Under the pieces are notes generated by a model. It worked only from the letters and a program-made list of their open reading frames with translations, was not told the DNA's origin and made no database searches. Positions 18,360 through 26,940 of a stretch of 64,000 nt of DNA are shown here, piece by piece. A program made the position numbers and the translations under genes. The stretch comes from Bacteroidales bacterium (GTDB lineage: Bacteria > Bacteroidota > Bacteroidia > Bacteroidales > UBA932), in assembly GCA_017469745.1 (NCBI GenBank), contig JAFUFS010000004.1:1-64000 (forward strand). The letters run 5' to 3'. Position 1 is the first letter of the stretch. Every line of letters starts with the position of its first letter.

Positions 18360-19595
18360 ATGACAATTAACGACATAAGGGACATGTTTCCTGCTCTTAG
18401 GCAGCAGGTTTATTCCCGTCCTCTGGTTTATTTTGACAATGCTGCAACCTCCCAGAGGCTGGAGAAGGCCATTATGAGGATGGACGGCCTTGCCCTCGGC
18501 GCCAATGCCAACATCCACCGGGCGGTCCACAAGCTTGCCTCCGACGCCACAGAGGAATATGAAAGCACGCGCGATGCTGTCAGGGACTTCCTGAATGCTG
18601 GATCCAGAGAGGAAATCATCTTTACTTCCGGCACCACAGCATCGATAAACCTTGTGGCATATTCCTTCGGAGAAACATTCATCAGCGAAGGCGACGAAAT
18701 CATCGTCAGCGAAGAGGAGCATCACTCCAACATTGTTCCTTGGCAATTGCTCTGCGAGAGGAAAAAGGCGGTCCTGAAAGTCCTGGGAATAGATGACGAG
18801 GGTCACCTGAAGGTCGAGGACCTCAAGACGCTCATAACCCCGCGTACAAAGCTTGTTGCAGTGGCCCAGGTCTCCAACGTACTTGGCATCGTCAACCCTG
18901 TTAAAGAAATAGTAACCATTTGTCATTCAATGGGTTGCCCCGTTCTTGTCGATGGGGCGCAAGGCATAGTCCATGTTGGTGCGGACGTCCGTGACCTAGA
19001 CTGTGACTTCTATGCTTTCTCAGGTCACAAGCTTTATGCGGCCACCGGAACGGGAGTCCTTTACGGCAAGAAGAAGTGGCTGGAGCAGATGGTTCCGTTC
19101 ATGGGCGGGGGCGAGATGATAGGAACCGTAAAGTTCACAGGAACCACTTATGCCCCGCTGCCAGGTAAGTTCGAGGCCGGAACACAGAACATAAATGCCG
19201 TTCCCACCCTGAAGGACGCCTTGAATTTCATGTCAATGATAATCAACGACGATGAACTTCAGCGAGAGCTTGGGGAGGTGGACGAGTACATGTACACAAC
19301 TTTAAGCCGGATTAAGGGCCCGAATGAGGTAAGACTCTTTGGTGTTCCACGTGGAACAGAAGGAAAGATTCCGCTCTATTCATTCGTCGTGGAAGGCGCT
19401 CATCATGAGGACATTGCTCTCATCCTTGACAAGATGGGTATTGCCGTCCGCTCCGGTCAGATGTGTGCTGAACCACTGATGGACAGATTCGGAGTGACCG
19501 GCATGGTCAGAATCTCCCTTGCTCCTTTCAACACCATGGCGGAAGCGGAGTATTTCATCAAATCGCTTGAAAAAGCGGTAGCGATGCTGGTATAG
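18360..19595 (+). CDS. sufS: Cysteine desulfurase SufS
   Basis: PLP enzyme that takes sulfur from cysteine as a persulfide for iron-sulfur cluster assembly. 411 residues, type II (SufS/CsdA). It shows YFDNAATSQ, NIHRAVHKLA, the SEEEHHSNIVPW motif, PLP Lys in FSGHKLYAATGTG, and the active-site Cys in RSGQMCAEPLMDRFG. A parS-like palindrome sits inside codons near 19350. It is followed after 29 bases by a sufE fusion gene; sufB, sufC and sufD are not in this window. Confidence 0.96.
   Translation: MTINDIRDMFPALRQQVYSRPLVYFDNAATSQRLEKAIMRMDGLALGANANIHRAVHKLASDATEEYESTRDAVRDFLNAGSREEIIFTSGTTASINLVAYSFGETFISEGDEIIVSEEEHHSNIVPWQLLCERKKAVLKVLGIDDEGHLKVEDLKTLITPRTKLVAVAQVSNVLGIVNPVKEIVTICHSMGCPVLVDGAQGIVHVGADVRDLDCDFYAFSGHKLYAATGTGVLYGKKKWLEQMVPFMGGGEMIGTVKFTGTTYAPLPGKFEAGTQNINAVPTLKDALNFMSMIINDDELQRELGEVDEYMYTTLSRIKGPNEVRLFGVPRGTEGKIPLYSFVVEGAHHEDIALILDKMGIAVRSGQMCAEPLMDRFGVTGMVRISLAPFNTMAEAEYFIKSLEKAVAMLV
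19343..19358. promoter_or_regulatory. parS-like centromere site within sufS
   Basis: TGTTCCACGTGGAACA, a perfect 16-base palindrome identical to the core of the site in mnmG, about 2.0 kb away. It encodes VPRGT in SufS. Unlike the first site, its flanks are not palindromic. Confidence 0.78.
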
Positions 19596-19624
19596 TTGGA
19601 TTGCTTGTTAAACACAGATAGAGA

Positions 19625-20389
19625 ATGAAGACATTGGAAGAAGCCAAGCAGGCTGTCATCGAAGATTTTTCGATGTACGATGAGTGGCTTGACAAGTACG
19701 AGTACCTGATTGACCTTGGGAAAAACCTTGAAGAGTACCCCGAGGAACAGAAAACTGAAGATAAACTGATAAAAGGCTGCCAATCAAGAGTTTGGTTGGA
19801 TTCTAAGGTTGAAGACGGACGTCTTTTTTTCAAGGCGGACAGCGACGCCATCATCACCAAGGGCATAATATCCCTATTGATCAGCGTCTATTCAGGACGA
19901 GAGCAGAAGGAGATAGCAGAAGATGATTTCGGTTTCATCGGAGAGATCGGCCTCAAGGAAAATCTTTCGCCGACCAGGGCGAACGGCCTGGTTTCGATGA
20001 TTGAAAGAATCAAGGAACTTGCGCAGGAGAGCATCAGCCAGGAGCCCGCGGAAGAAGTCCTTACTGCAGAGGACGCTAAAGAGCTCGCTCCTCTTTATGA
20101 CAATGTCATAATGGCCATCAAGCAGGTCTATGACCCGGAAATTCCAGTCAACGTCTACGATCTTGGCCTGATCTACGAACTTGTGATCAACAAGAAGCAC
20201 GAGGTGTCCATCAAGATGACATTCACGGCCCCTACTTGCCCCATGGCTGATGAAGTGCTTGCGGAAGTGAAGAAAAGCGTTGCGGATGTACCTGGAATCA
20301 CAGGCTGCGAGGTTGAATTGACATTCGAACCGCCGTGGGACCAGAGTATGCTCTCTGAAGAGGCCCGGATCGAGCTGGGAATGGACTAG
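19625..20389 (+). CDS. sufE: SufE sulfur acceptor fused to a DUF59 (MIP18/SufT-like) domain
   Basis: 254 residues. Residues 1 to about 140 are SufE: YEYLIDLGKNL, then acceptor Cys52 in KLIKGCQSRVW, which takes persulfide from SufS. After a short acidic linker, residues from about 155 form a DUF59 domain (IKQVYDPEIPVNVYDLGLIYEL, then TFTAPTCPMADEVL and FEPPWDQSMLSEEAR), a family tied to iron-sulfur cluster maturation. In most genomes these are separate genes. The frame is continuous with no sign of a lost stop, so I take it as a real two-domain protein working with the upstream SufS. Confidence 0.88.
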   Translation: MKTLEEAKQAVIEDFSMYDEWLDKYEYLIDLGKNLEEYPEEQKTEDKLIKGCQSRVWLDSKVEDGRLFFKADSDAIITKGIISLLISVYSGREQKEIAEDDFGFIGEIGLKENLSPTRANGLVSMIERIKELAQESISQEPAEEVLTAEDAKELAPLYDNVIMAIKQVYDPEIPVNVYDLGLIYELVINKKHEVSIKMTFTAPTCPMADEVLAEVKKSVADVPGITGCEVELTFEPPWDQSMLSEEARIELGMD

Positions 20390-20428
20390 GAAAAGTAAAG
20401 GAAATTAATAACACAACGAATAATCAAC

Positions 20429-21331
20429 ATGAAAGGAAAGATTCTGGTGATAGGAAGCACCAACACCGACATGACCGCTTTCGCGGACAGGATGCCGGGT
20501 CCCGGCGAGACAGTCATGGGCACTGATTTCGTGATGGGTCCAGGAGGAAAGGGTGCCAATCAGGCGGTTGCAGCCAAACGCTTGGGCGGCGATGTGTCTT
20601 TTATCTGCAAGGTAGGCAGGGACATATTCGGAGAGAATACTATCCGCCACTTTAAGGAGGAAGGCCTTGACACGGAGGGAGTTATGTTTTCTTCCAAGCC
20701 TTCTGGCGTAGCACTTATCACGGTTGATAAGGACGCCGAGAACTGCATCGTCGTGGCTCCCGGAGCCAACGGCGACTACACCGAAGAAGACATCCGGATC
20801 AACCGCAAGGCAATCGAGGATTGCGACATCCTTCTGATGCAGCTCGAGATTCCTCTTCCGGCAGTCCTGGAAGCTGCCAAGATCGGACACGAGCTCGGCA
20901 AATGCGTCGTTTTGAATCCAGCTCCCGCACCGTCGGAAAAGCTTCCGGAAGAACTGTTCAGGAACATCTCCCTGTTCATCCCTAATGAGAGTGAATTGGA
21001 GAGCATCACAGGACGAGAAGTCAACAGTGAAGAGGAAGCTGCCGCTGCAGCCAAATTGTTGATGGCCAAAGGAGTAGACAAGATTATCGTCACGATGGGA
21101 TCCAAGGGCTCATTGATCTGCGAAGGCGACAAGACAGCGTTTGTCAAGGCTCACAAGGTAGAAGCAGTGGACACCACCGGCGCCGGTGACTGCTATTGTG
21201 GATCCCTCTGCGTAGCCCTTTCAGAAGGAAAGAGCCTTGAAGAGGCTGCAGAATTTGCTACCAAGGCTTCCGCTCTTGCGGTCCAGAAGGCAGGGGCTCA
21301 GGTTGCCATGCCCTACAGGGAGGAACTTTAA
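20429..21331 (+). CDS. rbsK: Ribokinase
   Basis: PfkB-family sugar kinase, ATP-dependent phosphorylation of ribose at O5. 300 residues. It shows GSTNTDMTAFADRMPGPGET and GPGGKGANQAVAAKRLGG for substrate binding, NPAPA at about residue 165, and the catalytic anion hole DTTGAGDCYCGSL. Other PfkB kinases cannot be excluded, but the opening motifs are those of RbsK. It heads a run of same-strand genes for a secreted nucleoside hydrolase, phosphoesterase and ADP-ribosylglycohydrolase, which would supply free ribose. Confidence 0.88.
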   Translation: MKGKILVIGSTNTDMTAFADRMPGPGETVMGTDFVMGPGGKGANQAVAAKRLGGDVSFICKVGRDIFGENTIRHFKEEGLDTEGVMFSSKPSGVALITVDKDAENCIVVAPGANGDYTEEDIRINRKAIEDCDILLMQLEIPLPAVLEAAKIGHELGKCVVLNPAPAPSEKLPEELFRNISLFIPNESELESITGREVNSEEEAAAAAKLLMAKGVDKIIVTMGSKGSLICEGDKTAFVKAHKVEAVDTTGAGDCYCGSLCVALSEGKSLEEAAEFATKASALAVQKAGAQVAMPYREEL

Positions 21332-21346
21332 CATATTCATGCAACC

Positions 21347-22381
21347 ATGAAAAGAATATTCATCATTCTGACCGTCATTTCTGCCATCCTGGCCGGATGC
21401 AGGAACGGAGGAACCGCTGAAGGCGAGGCTGGCCCCATCAATCTTATCATGGAAACCGACATCGGCAACGATGTTGACGATGCGATCGCCATGGACTTGC
21501 TTTACAAATATGTTGACGCAGGCAAGATCAACCTTCTGGCGACTTGCATCAACAAGGAAGGAGAGGCTCCGGGAGAGTTCGTGGACATCCTGAACACCTG
21601 GTACGGCCACCCCGACATCCCTATAGGAATAATCCACGACGGTGCCGATTGCGCAGCTGATGCCATCAACTATGCCGAGGCTGTCGTCATGCTTAAGGAC
21701 GAAGAAGGAAAACCAGCATTCGAAAGGACTCTGAAAGACCACGCCGGCCTTCCGGAGGCTCACATCCTTTACAGGAAACTCCTTTCAAAGGCGGCTGACA
21801 ATTCGGTCGTGATCGCATCTGTCGGATTCTCCACCAATCTTTCAAGGCTTCTCGAGACCCCTGCTGATGAATATTCATCCCTCTCCGGCAAAGAACTGGT
21901 GGCGAAGAAAGTCAGGCTTCTGGTCACCATGGCAGGCAATTTCGAGGACCAGAATCATCATGAATACAATGTGGTCAAGGATATTCCTGCCGCCAAGACG
22001 ATCTTCGGCGAGTGGCCGACGCCGGTCGTAACCTCTCCGTTCGAGGTAGGCATCCAGGTAAACTATCCGGCCACAAGCATAGAGAACGACTTTGGCTGGG
22101 CCGGACTGCATCCGATGGTGGAAGCTTACAAAGCCTACCAGAAGATGCCGTACGACCGTCCTACCTGGGATCCTACGGCAGTCCTTTATGCTGTGGAAGG
22201 GGATAAATGGTTCACTGTCTCGGAACCTGGCAACATAAGCGTAACAGACGAAGGATCAACCTTTTTCACACCTGACGAAAAGGGTACAAGGCGCTATCTT
22301 TCAGTTACTCCCGAACAAGCGGAAGCCATCAAGGCCCATTTCGTAAAGGTGGTTACGTCAGTTCCTGCAAACAGAAAATAA
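21347..22381 (+). CDS. Nucleoside hydrolase lipoprotein
   Basis: IUNH-type N-ribohydrolase, expected to split nucleosides into ribose and base. 344 residues, 15 bases after rbsK. A lipoprotein signal ends ISAILAGC. The calcium/ribose site is METDIGNDVDDAIAMDLL, which differs from the usual DTDxGxDD in its first acidic residue (Glu). Being exported to the envelope is unusual for housekeeping nucleoside hydrolases and fits scavenging of external nucleosides. Confidence 0.82.
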   Translation: MKRIFIILTVISAILAGCRNGGTAEGEAGPINLIMETDIGNDVDDAIAMDLLYKYVDAGKINLLATCINKEGEAPGEFVDILNTWYGHPDIPIGIIHDGADCAADAINYAEAVVMLKDEEGKPAFERTLKDHAGLPEAHILYRKLLSKAADNSVVIASVGFSTNLSRLLETPADEYSSLSGKELVAKKVRLLVTMAGNFEDQNHHEYNVVKDIPAAKTIFGEWPTPVVTSPFEVGIQVNYPATSIENDFGWAGLHPMVEAYKAYQKMPYDRPTWDPTAVLYAVEGDKWFTVSEPGNISVTDEGSTFFTPDEKGTRRYLSVTPEQAEAIKAHFVKVVTSVPANRK

Positions 22382-22398
22382 ACTAACAACCAGATATC

Positions 22399-23475
22399 AT
22401 GGACAGAAGAGATTTTTTGAAGAATTCGGCGACAGCCGCGGTAGCCGGTGCAGCTATGGCTATCCCCGGCATGGAAGCTATGGCTTCCGGAAAACTCCAG
22501 GTCAACAAGGGCAAGACTCCCGCTGACGGGATAGCCCACAGGCTCAAATACAACAGCGACGGAAAGATCAAGATTCTCCAGTTCACTGACACCCATTACA
22601 TCGAAGGAGACGAGCGTTCCGAAAGGGCCCTCAAGAACGTCATCCAGATGCTGGACACCGAAAAACCTGATTTCGTCATCCACACTGGGGACATTGTGTT
22701 CGGAAAACCTGCAGAGGCCTCTGCAAGGCACATTCTTCAGCCTCTTGTGGACCGCAATATTCCCTTTGCGGTAGCTATGGGCAACCATGACAGCGATTTC
22801 GACCTCTCCAGAACGGACATGTTCAAGGTCCTGCGTTCGATCCCCGGCAACGTCAACACCATTGACGACGAAGGCATCTCAGGCTGTTCCAACGACATCA
22901 TCACTTTGTCGGGCTCCAAGGGAGTGGACAGGGTCTTCTACCTCTTCGATTCAGGCAACAGGGTTGAAATAGCCGGCCAGAAGGGCTGGAGCTATGTCCA
23001 TGACGACCAGATTGCCTGGTACAAGAAGCACAGCCAGAAGTTCACCGAGGCCAACGGCGGCAAGCCCGTACCGTCCCTCGCGTTTTTCCATATTCCTGTA
23101 CCTGAGTACAAGGAGGCGATCAGGGACACTTCCCGAGTGATGATGGGTAACATCGGCGAGGAACCGGGAGCCCCGAAGGTGAATTCAGGCCTCTACCTGG
23201 CAATGAGGGAGATGGGTGACGTCCAGGGCATCGTGACGGGTCACGACCACAACAGCGACTTTGTCATGCTCTGGCAGAATTTCTTCCTTATCTACGGACG
23301 TTTCAGCGGCTGCGACACGGTCTACAACGACCTCAAACCCAACGGCGCCCGCATCTTCGAGTTCACAGAGGGAGACGACGGCTTCAGGACCTGGATCCGC
23401 CTCTACGGCGGCAAGGTCGAGCAGGAGCTTTACCTCTATCCCGGAATGAAGAACCTCACCAGTCCAAGAGTATAA
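22399..23475 (+). CDS. Secreted calcineurin-like metallophosphoesterase
   Basis: 358 residues. The N-terminus MDRRDFLKNSATAAVAGAAM has the twin-arginine pattern RRDFLK, so Tat export is likely. Metal-binding motifs: FTDTHY, HTGDIVFG, GNHDS, FFHIPVPEY and GHDHNSD, the full set of a calcineurin-like (purple acid phosphatase/DCR2-type) fold. It lies between the nucleoside hydrolase and ADP-ribosylglycohydrolase genes. A role in dephosphorylating nucleotides or cleaving pyrophosphates is inferred from context only. Confidence 0.85.
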   Translation: MDRRDFLKNSATAAVAGAAMAIPGMEAMASGKLQVNKGKTPADGIAHRLKYNSDGKIKILQFTDTHYIEGDERSERALKNVIQMLDTEKPDFVIHTGDIVFGKPAEASARHILQPLVDRNIPFAVAMGNHDSDFDLSRTDMFKVLRSIPGNVNTIDDEGISGCSNDIITLSGSKGVDRVFYLFDSGNRVEIAGQKGWSYVHDDQIAWYKKHSQKFTEANGGKPVPSLAFFHIPVPEYKEAIRDTSRVMMGNIGEEPGAPKVNSGLYLAMREMGDVQGIVTGHDHNSDFVMLWQNFFLIYGRFSGCDTVYNDLKPNGARIFEFTEGDDGFRTWIRLYGGKVEQELYLYPGMKNLTSPRV

Positions 23476-23481
23476 AAGTCT

Positions 23482-25029
23482 TTGAATATGAAAAAGTTAA
23501 CCATTATTGCAGTCTCTGCACTCGCTGTCCTTGCAGTGGGCTGCGTCCAGAATAAGGTAAAGGTTCCTGCGGCTCCCGAAGAAGTCACTCTCACGAAGGA
23601 GCAGCTGATGGACAAGATCAAAGGAGGCTGGGCTGGTCAGACCATAGGCTGCACTTATGGAGGTCCTACCGAGTTCCGCTACAGCACCATCATCAACGAC
23701 AACATACCTATCGAGTGGCCGGACCACAGGATCCAATGGTACTATGACCACGCACCGGGCCTGTACGACGACATCTACATGGACCTTACCTTCGTGGAAG
23801 TGTTTGAAAAAGAGGGCCTTGACGCTCCGATTGAATCGTTCGCCAAAGCTTTCTCTTCGGCAGCCTATCCACTCTGGCATGCCAACCAGGCAGCTCGTTA
23901 CAATATTCAGCAGGGTCTGATGCCTCCGGAGTCAGGTTTCTGGATGAACAATCCCCACTCTGACGACATCGACTTCCAGATCGAGGCCGACTACGCCGGA
24001 ATAATGGCCCCCGGAATGCCCAACGCTGCCGCTCATTTCACCGACGAGATCGGCCACATGATGAACTACGGCGACGGCTGGTACGGAGGAGTCTATGTCG
24101 CGGCCATGTATTCCCTGGCCTTCGTCTCTGAAGACATTGAATACATTGTTTCAGAGGCTCTTAAGGCTATCCCTGCGGAGAGCAAGTACTATCAGTGCAT
24201 GGCGGACATAATCAAGTGGCACAAGGAATATCCTGACAATTGGGAGATCACCTGGGCCCTGGCGGAGCGCAAGTGGGGCTTCGACATCGGCTGCCCGGAG
24301 GGTGTCTACGGCACCACCAACATCGACGCCCTCATCAACAGCGCCTACATCATCATGGGGCTGCTCTACGGCGAAGGCGACTTCTACAAGACCATCGATG
24401 TCTCCACCCGCTGCGGTAAGGACTCAGACTGCAATCCGGCATCTTCCGGAGGAATCCTGGGTGTAGTCCTCGGCTACAGCAAGATTCCTGAGTACTGGAA
24501 GAAGAACATCTACGAGGTTGAGGACAGGAATTTCGCCTACACCGGTATTTCCCTCAACAAGACTTACCAGATGTCTTTCAATCAGGCTCTTAAGGTGATT
24601 GAAAAATACGGCGGATCGGTTTCGGACGAATCCGTGACCATCAAGACCCAGGTTCCAGAGGCTGTCCGTCTGGAAAAGGGCTTTGAAGGCCACTGGCCTG
24701 TGAAGCGTGAGGAGATCAGGGACCACATCGACAACTGCGGAGAGATGGAATTCAACGGCAACGGTGTCGTGTTCACCTACCTCATGCCGATGGACAATTC
24801 CGGCTATGAGGCTAAAGTTGAGGTTACTCTGGACGGAGTCGTGGACAAGACGGTCGTCCTTCCTGCCACAAACAACCGCAGGAGCCTTGAGCTCTATTTC
24901 AAGTACGGTCTTCCTGTCGGCAAGCACACAGTTTCGCTGAAATGGCTCAATCCTGACCGCAAGCACCCTATCGAGGTCCGCTCCAAGATCGTCTACTCCG
25001 ACAAGCCTGAAGAGCATCATCACGTTTGA
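23482..25029 (+). CDS. ADP-ribosylglycohydrolase-family lipoprotein
   Basis: 515 residues, 6 bases after the phosphoesterase gene. The lipoprotein signal ends VLAVGC at residue 21. The catalytic domain opens with KIKGGWAGQTIGCTYGGPTE and DDIYMDLTFVEVF, and its second metal motif is GKDSDCNPASSGGILGVVLG, corresponding to the DxDTNAA-type loop of ARH enzymes. From about residue 390 a second, probably beta-sandwich, domain follows. The family removes ADP-ribose from proteins or related substrates; export suggests an extracellular substrate. Confidence 0.83.
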   Translation: MNMKKLTIIAVSALAVLAVGCVQNKVKVPAAPEEVTLTKEQLMDKIKGGWAGQTIGCTYGGPTEFRYSTIINDNIPIEWPDHRIQWYYDHAPGLYDDIYMDLTFVEVFEKEGLDAPIESFAKAFSSAAYPLWHANQAARYNIQQGLMPPESGFWMNNPHSDDIDFQIEADYAGIMAPGMPNAAAHFTDEIGHMMNYGDGWYGGVYVAAMYSLAFVSEDIEYIVSEALKAIPAESKYYQCMADIIKWHKEYPDNWEITWALAERKWGFDIGCPEGVYGTTNIDALINSAYIIMGLLYGEGDFYKTIDVSTRCGKDSDCNPASSGGILGVVLGYSKIPEYWKKNIYEVEDRNFAYTGISLNKTYQMSFNQALKVIEKYGGSVSDESVTIKTQVPEAVRLEKGFEGHWPVKREEIRDHIDNCGEMEFNGNGVVFTYLMPMDNSGYEAKVEVTLDGVVDKTVVLPATNNRRSLELYFKYGLPVGKHTVSLKWLNPDRKHPIEVRSKIVYSDKPEEHHHV

Positions 25030-25033
25030 CACA

Positions 25034-26368
25034 ATGAGAAAAATAGTCATACCCCTATTGATCGGACTTCTTTTCGCTGGCTGTTCGGACAAAAAAGCAC
25101 CTCAGAAAGAAGTTTCCTTGAAACTGGATGAGGAGAAGTCGGAATGGTTCAAGGAGGCCAAATTCGGCATGTTCATCCATTGGGGGCTTTATTCCATCCT
25201 TGAAGGTTCGTACAATGGGCACACCATGCCGGACACTTCTTTCGCCAATGGAAACAGCTGGTATGCTGAGTGGATCAAGCCTCGTCTGGAGGTTCCTGAC
25301 GATGTGTACAATGCCCTGGCAAATCAGTTCAATCCGGTGAACTATGATCCTGAAAGCTGGGTCAGGGAGGCAAAGAATGCCGGGATGAAGTACCTGGTGA
25401 TCACCTCCAAGCACCATGACGGCTTTGCCCTTTGGGACTCAGAAGTCTCGGACTTTGACATCATGAACACCCCTTACGGGAAGGACCTGATCGCTCCGCT
25501 CGTTGAAGCCTGCAAGAAATATGGGCTGAAATATGGCTTCTATTATTCCCATTGGCAGGATTGGGAGGATCCTGACGGAGCTCTTCCCAGATGGTGCGAA
25601 TGGAGGGATGACGAGGCTTTCGAGAGATACTGGCAGAGGAAATCCCTTCCCCAGGTGCGGGAATTGATCGAGAAGTTCGACCCGGACCTTCTTTGGTTTG
25701 ACACTTGGGACTGGAAGACCCACATCACTCCAGAAAGGAGGGACGAACTGATCAGGCTCGTAAGGACCTACAGCGACAAATGCCTCATCAACGGGCGTAT
25801 CTGCTACGAGAACCCTGGGGACAACATCGACTTCCTTGAGATGCACGACAATTCCTACCCGAAGGAGATGCTTTCCAAGCCTTGGCAGACTCCGGCTACC
25901 ATGCAGAATTCCTGGGCCTATCACGGCAAGGACTTCAATTGGAAGCCCGCGTCCAGGATGTTGCGTTACCTTGTGAACAACACTTCGATGGGAGGAAACT
26001 ATCTTCTGAATGTCGGACCTAAAGCGGACGGAACCCTTCCTGCTCCGGCAGTGCGCCGCCTGAGGGAGATGGGTGCCTGGCTGGATGTCAACGGTGAGGC
26101 TGTGTTCGGTTCCGAGCCTTCAGGGCTCACAATGCCGGAAGGCGTTTACTCTACAAGGAAAGTGACCCCGGAAGGAAAGAACTTGTACATATTCCTTACT
26201 CGCCCCATGACTTCAGTGACTGTGCCGGCTGTCCTGTCCGGAGAGTGCAAAGTCGTGGAGACCGGTCAGCCCGTTGAGATGACCGTCGAGGGAGAAAAGA
26301 CGGTGATCAGTCTTCCAGAGAATCTGTTCAAGGATGATTCGATTATTGTCTTGAAATGCCGTTCGTAA
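25034..26368 (+). CDS. Alpha-L-fucosidase, GH29
   Basis: Retaining exo-fucosidase acting on host or dietary fucosylated glycans. 444 residues. The lipoprotein signal ends LLFAGC. GH29 hallmarks: WFKEAKFGMFIHWGLYS, KYLVITSKHHDGFALWDS, KYGFYYSHWQDW, and the nucleophile Asp in PDLLWFDTWDW. Stable substrate-pocket motifs NTSMGGNYLLNVGPKADG follow. Only 4 bases separate it from the ADP-ribosylglycohydrolase gene, and it overlaps the start of folK by 13 bases. Confidence 0.93.
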   Translation: MRKIVIPLLIGLLFAGCSDKKAPQKEVSLKLDEEKSEWFKEAKFGMFIHWGLYSILEGSYNGHTMPDTSFANGNSWYAEWIKPRLEVPDDVYNALANQFNPVNYDPESWVREAKNAGMKYLVITSKHHDGFALWDSEVSDFDIMNTPYGKDLIAPLVEACKKYGLKYGFYYSHWQDWEDPDGALPRWCEWRDDEAFERYWQRKSLPQVRELIEKFDPDLLWFDTWDWKTHITPERRDELIRLVRTYSDKCLINGRICYENPGDNIDFLEMHDNSYPKEMLSKPWQTPATMQNSWAYHGKDFNWKPASRMLRYLVNNTSMGGNYLLNVGPKADGTLPAPAVRRLREMGAWLDVNGEAVFGSEPSGLTMPEGVYSTRKVTPEGKNLYIFLTRPMTSVTVPAVLSGECKVVETGQPVEMTVEGEKTVISLPENLFKDDSIIVLKCRS

Positions 26369-26940
26369 ACATCTATTTCTCCCTGGGAAGCAACCTGGGT
26401 AACCGTGAGGCCAACATCACCGAAGCCCTGCGCAGGATGGATGAAGCCTTCGGCTGCCACTATTCTGCGCTTTCCCGCCTGATCGAAACGAAGCCGATGG
26501 GTTTTTCCGGGGGGAAATTCCTCAATGCTGCAGTCCTGTACCGCGTCTACACCGCCAGCTCTGAAACCAACCCTGTCATCCTGAGCGAAGCGAAGGATCT
26601 CGCAGCGAAGGATCTTCAGATTCTTCGGTCTCAAAGAGACCTCAGAATGACAAATTTAGAACCACTGGAGGTGTTGAGAAGGATCAAATCGATCGAAAGG
26701 GAAATGGGCCGAACAGATCCTCCTGAATATGACGGAGAAGGCAATCGGGTCTACCACTCCCGAATCATCGACATCGACATCCTCTTTTACGGCGCGGAGC
26801 GGATCGACCTTCCCGAACTGACAATTCCCCACAAGGGCATCGCAGACCGTCCATTCGTGATGATTCCGCTGATGGAAATAGCAAAGCCATCGCTTAAGAG
26901 TGCTTTCCCTGAGTTTTTCGACGCGTCACCAGCGGATTAA
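26356..26940 (+). CDS. folK: HPPK (FolK) carrying an in-frame repeat insertion
   Basis: Transfers pyrophosphate from ATP to 6-hydroxymethyl-7,8-dihydropterin in folate synthesis. 194 residues, longer than the usual 130-170. N-terminal YFSLGSNLGNRE, then LIETKPMGFSGGKFLNAA, and after an interruption RIKSIEREMGRTDP, SRIIDIDILFYG and IPHKGIADRPFVMIPL. The extra stretch (about residues 74-99, VILSEAKDLAAKDLQILRSQ onward) is exactly encoded by a dispersed repeat at 26575-26651. It falls in a loop before the LEVLRRIKSIE helix, so the enzyme may well still work. Confidence 0.92.
   Translation: MPFVNIYFSLGSNLGNREANITEALRRMDEAFGCHYSALSRLIETKPMGFSGGKFLNAAVLYRVYTASSETNPVILSEAKDLAAKDLQILRSQRDLRMTNLEPLEVLRRIKSIEREMGRTDPPEYDGEGNRVYHSRIIDIDILFYGAERIDLPELTIPHKGIADRPFVMIPLMEIAKPSLKSAFPEFFDASPAD
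26575..26651. repeat. Dispersed repeat, palindromic composite inside folK
   Basis: GTCATCCTGAGCGAAGCGAA to GATCT (26575-26600), a partial second copy (26601-26615), and an inverted copy ending CTCAGAATGAC (26618-26651). The ends are complementary, so the whole can fold on itself. It is read through in frame as part of FolK. Confidence 0.88.
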
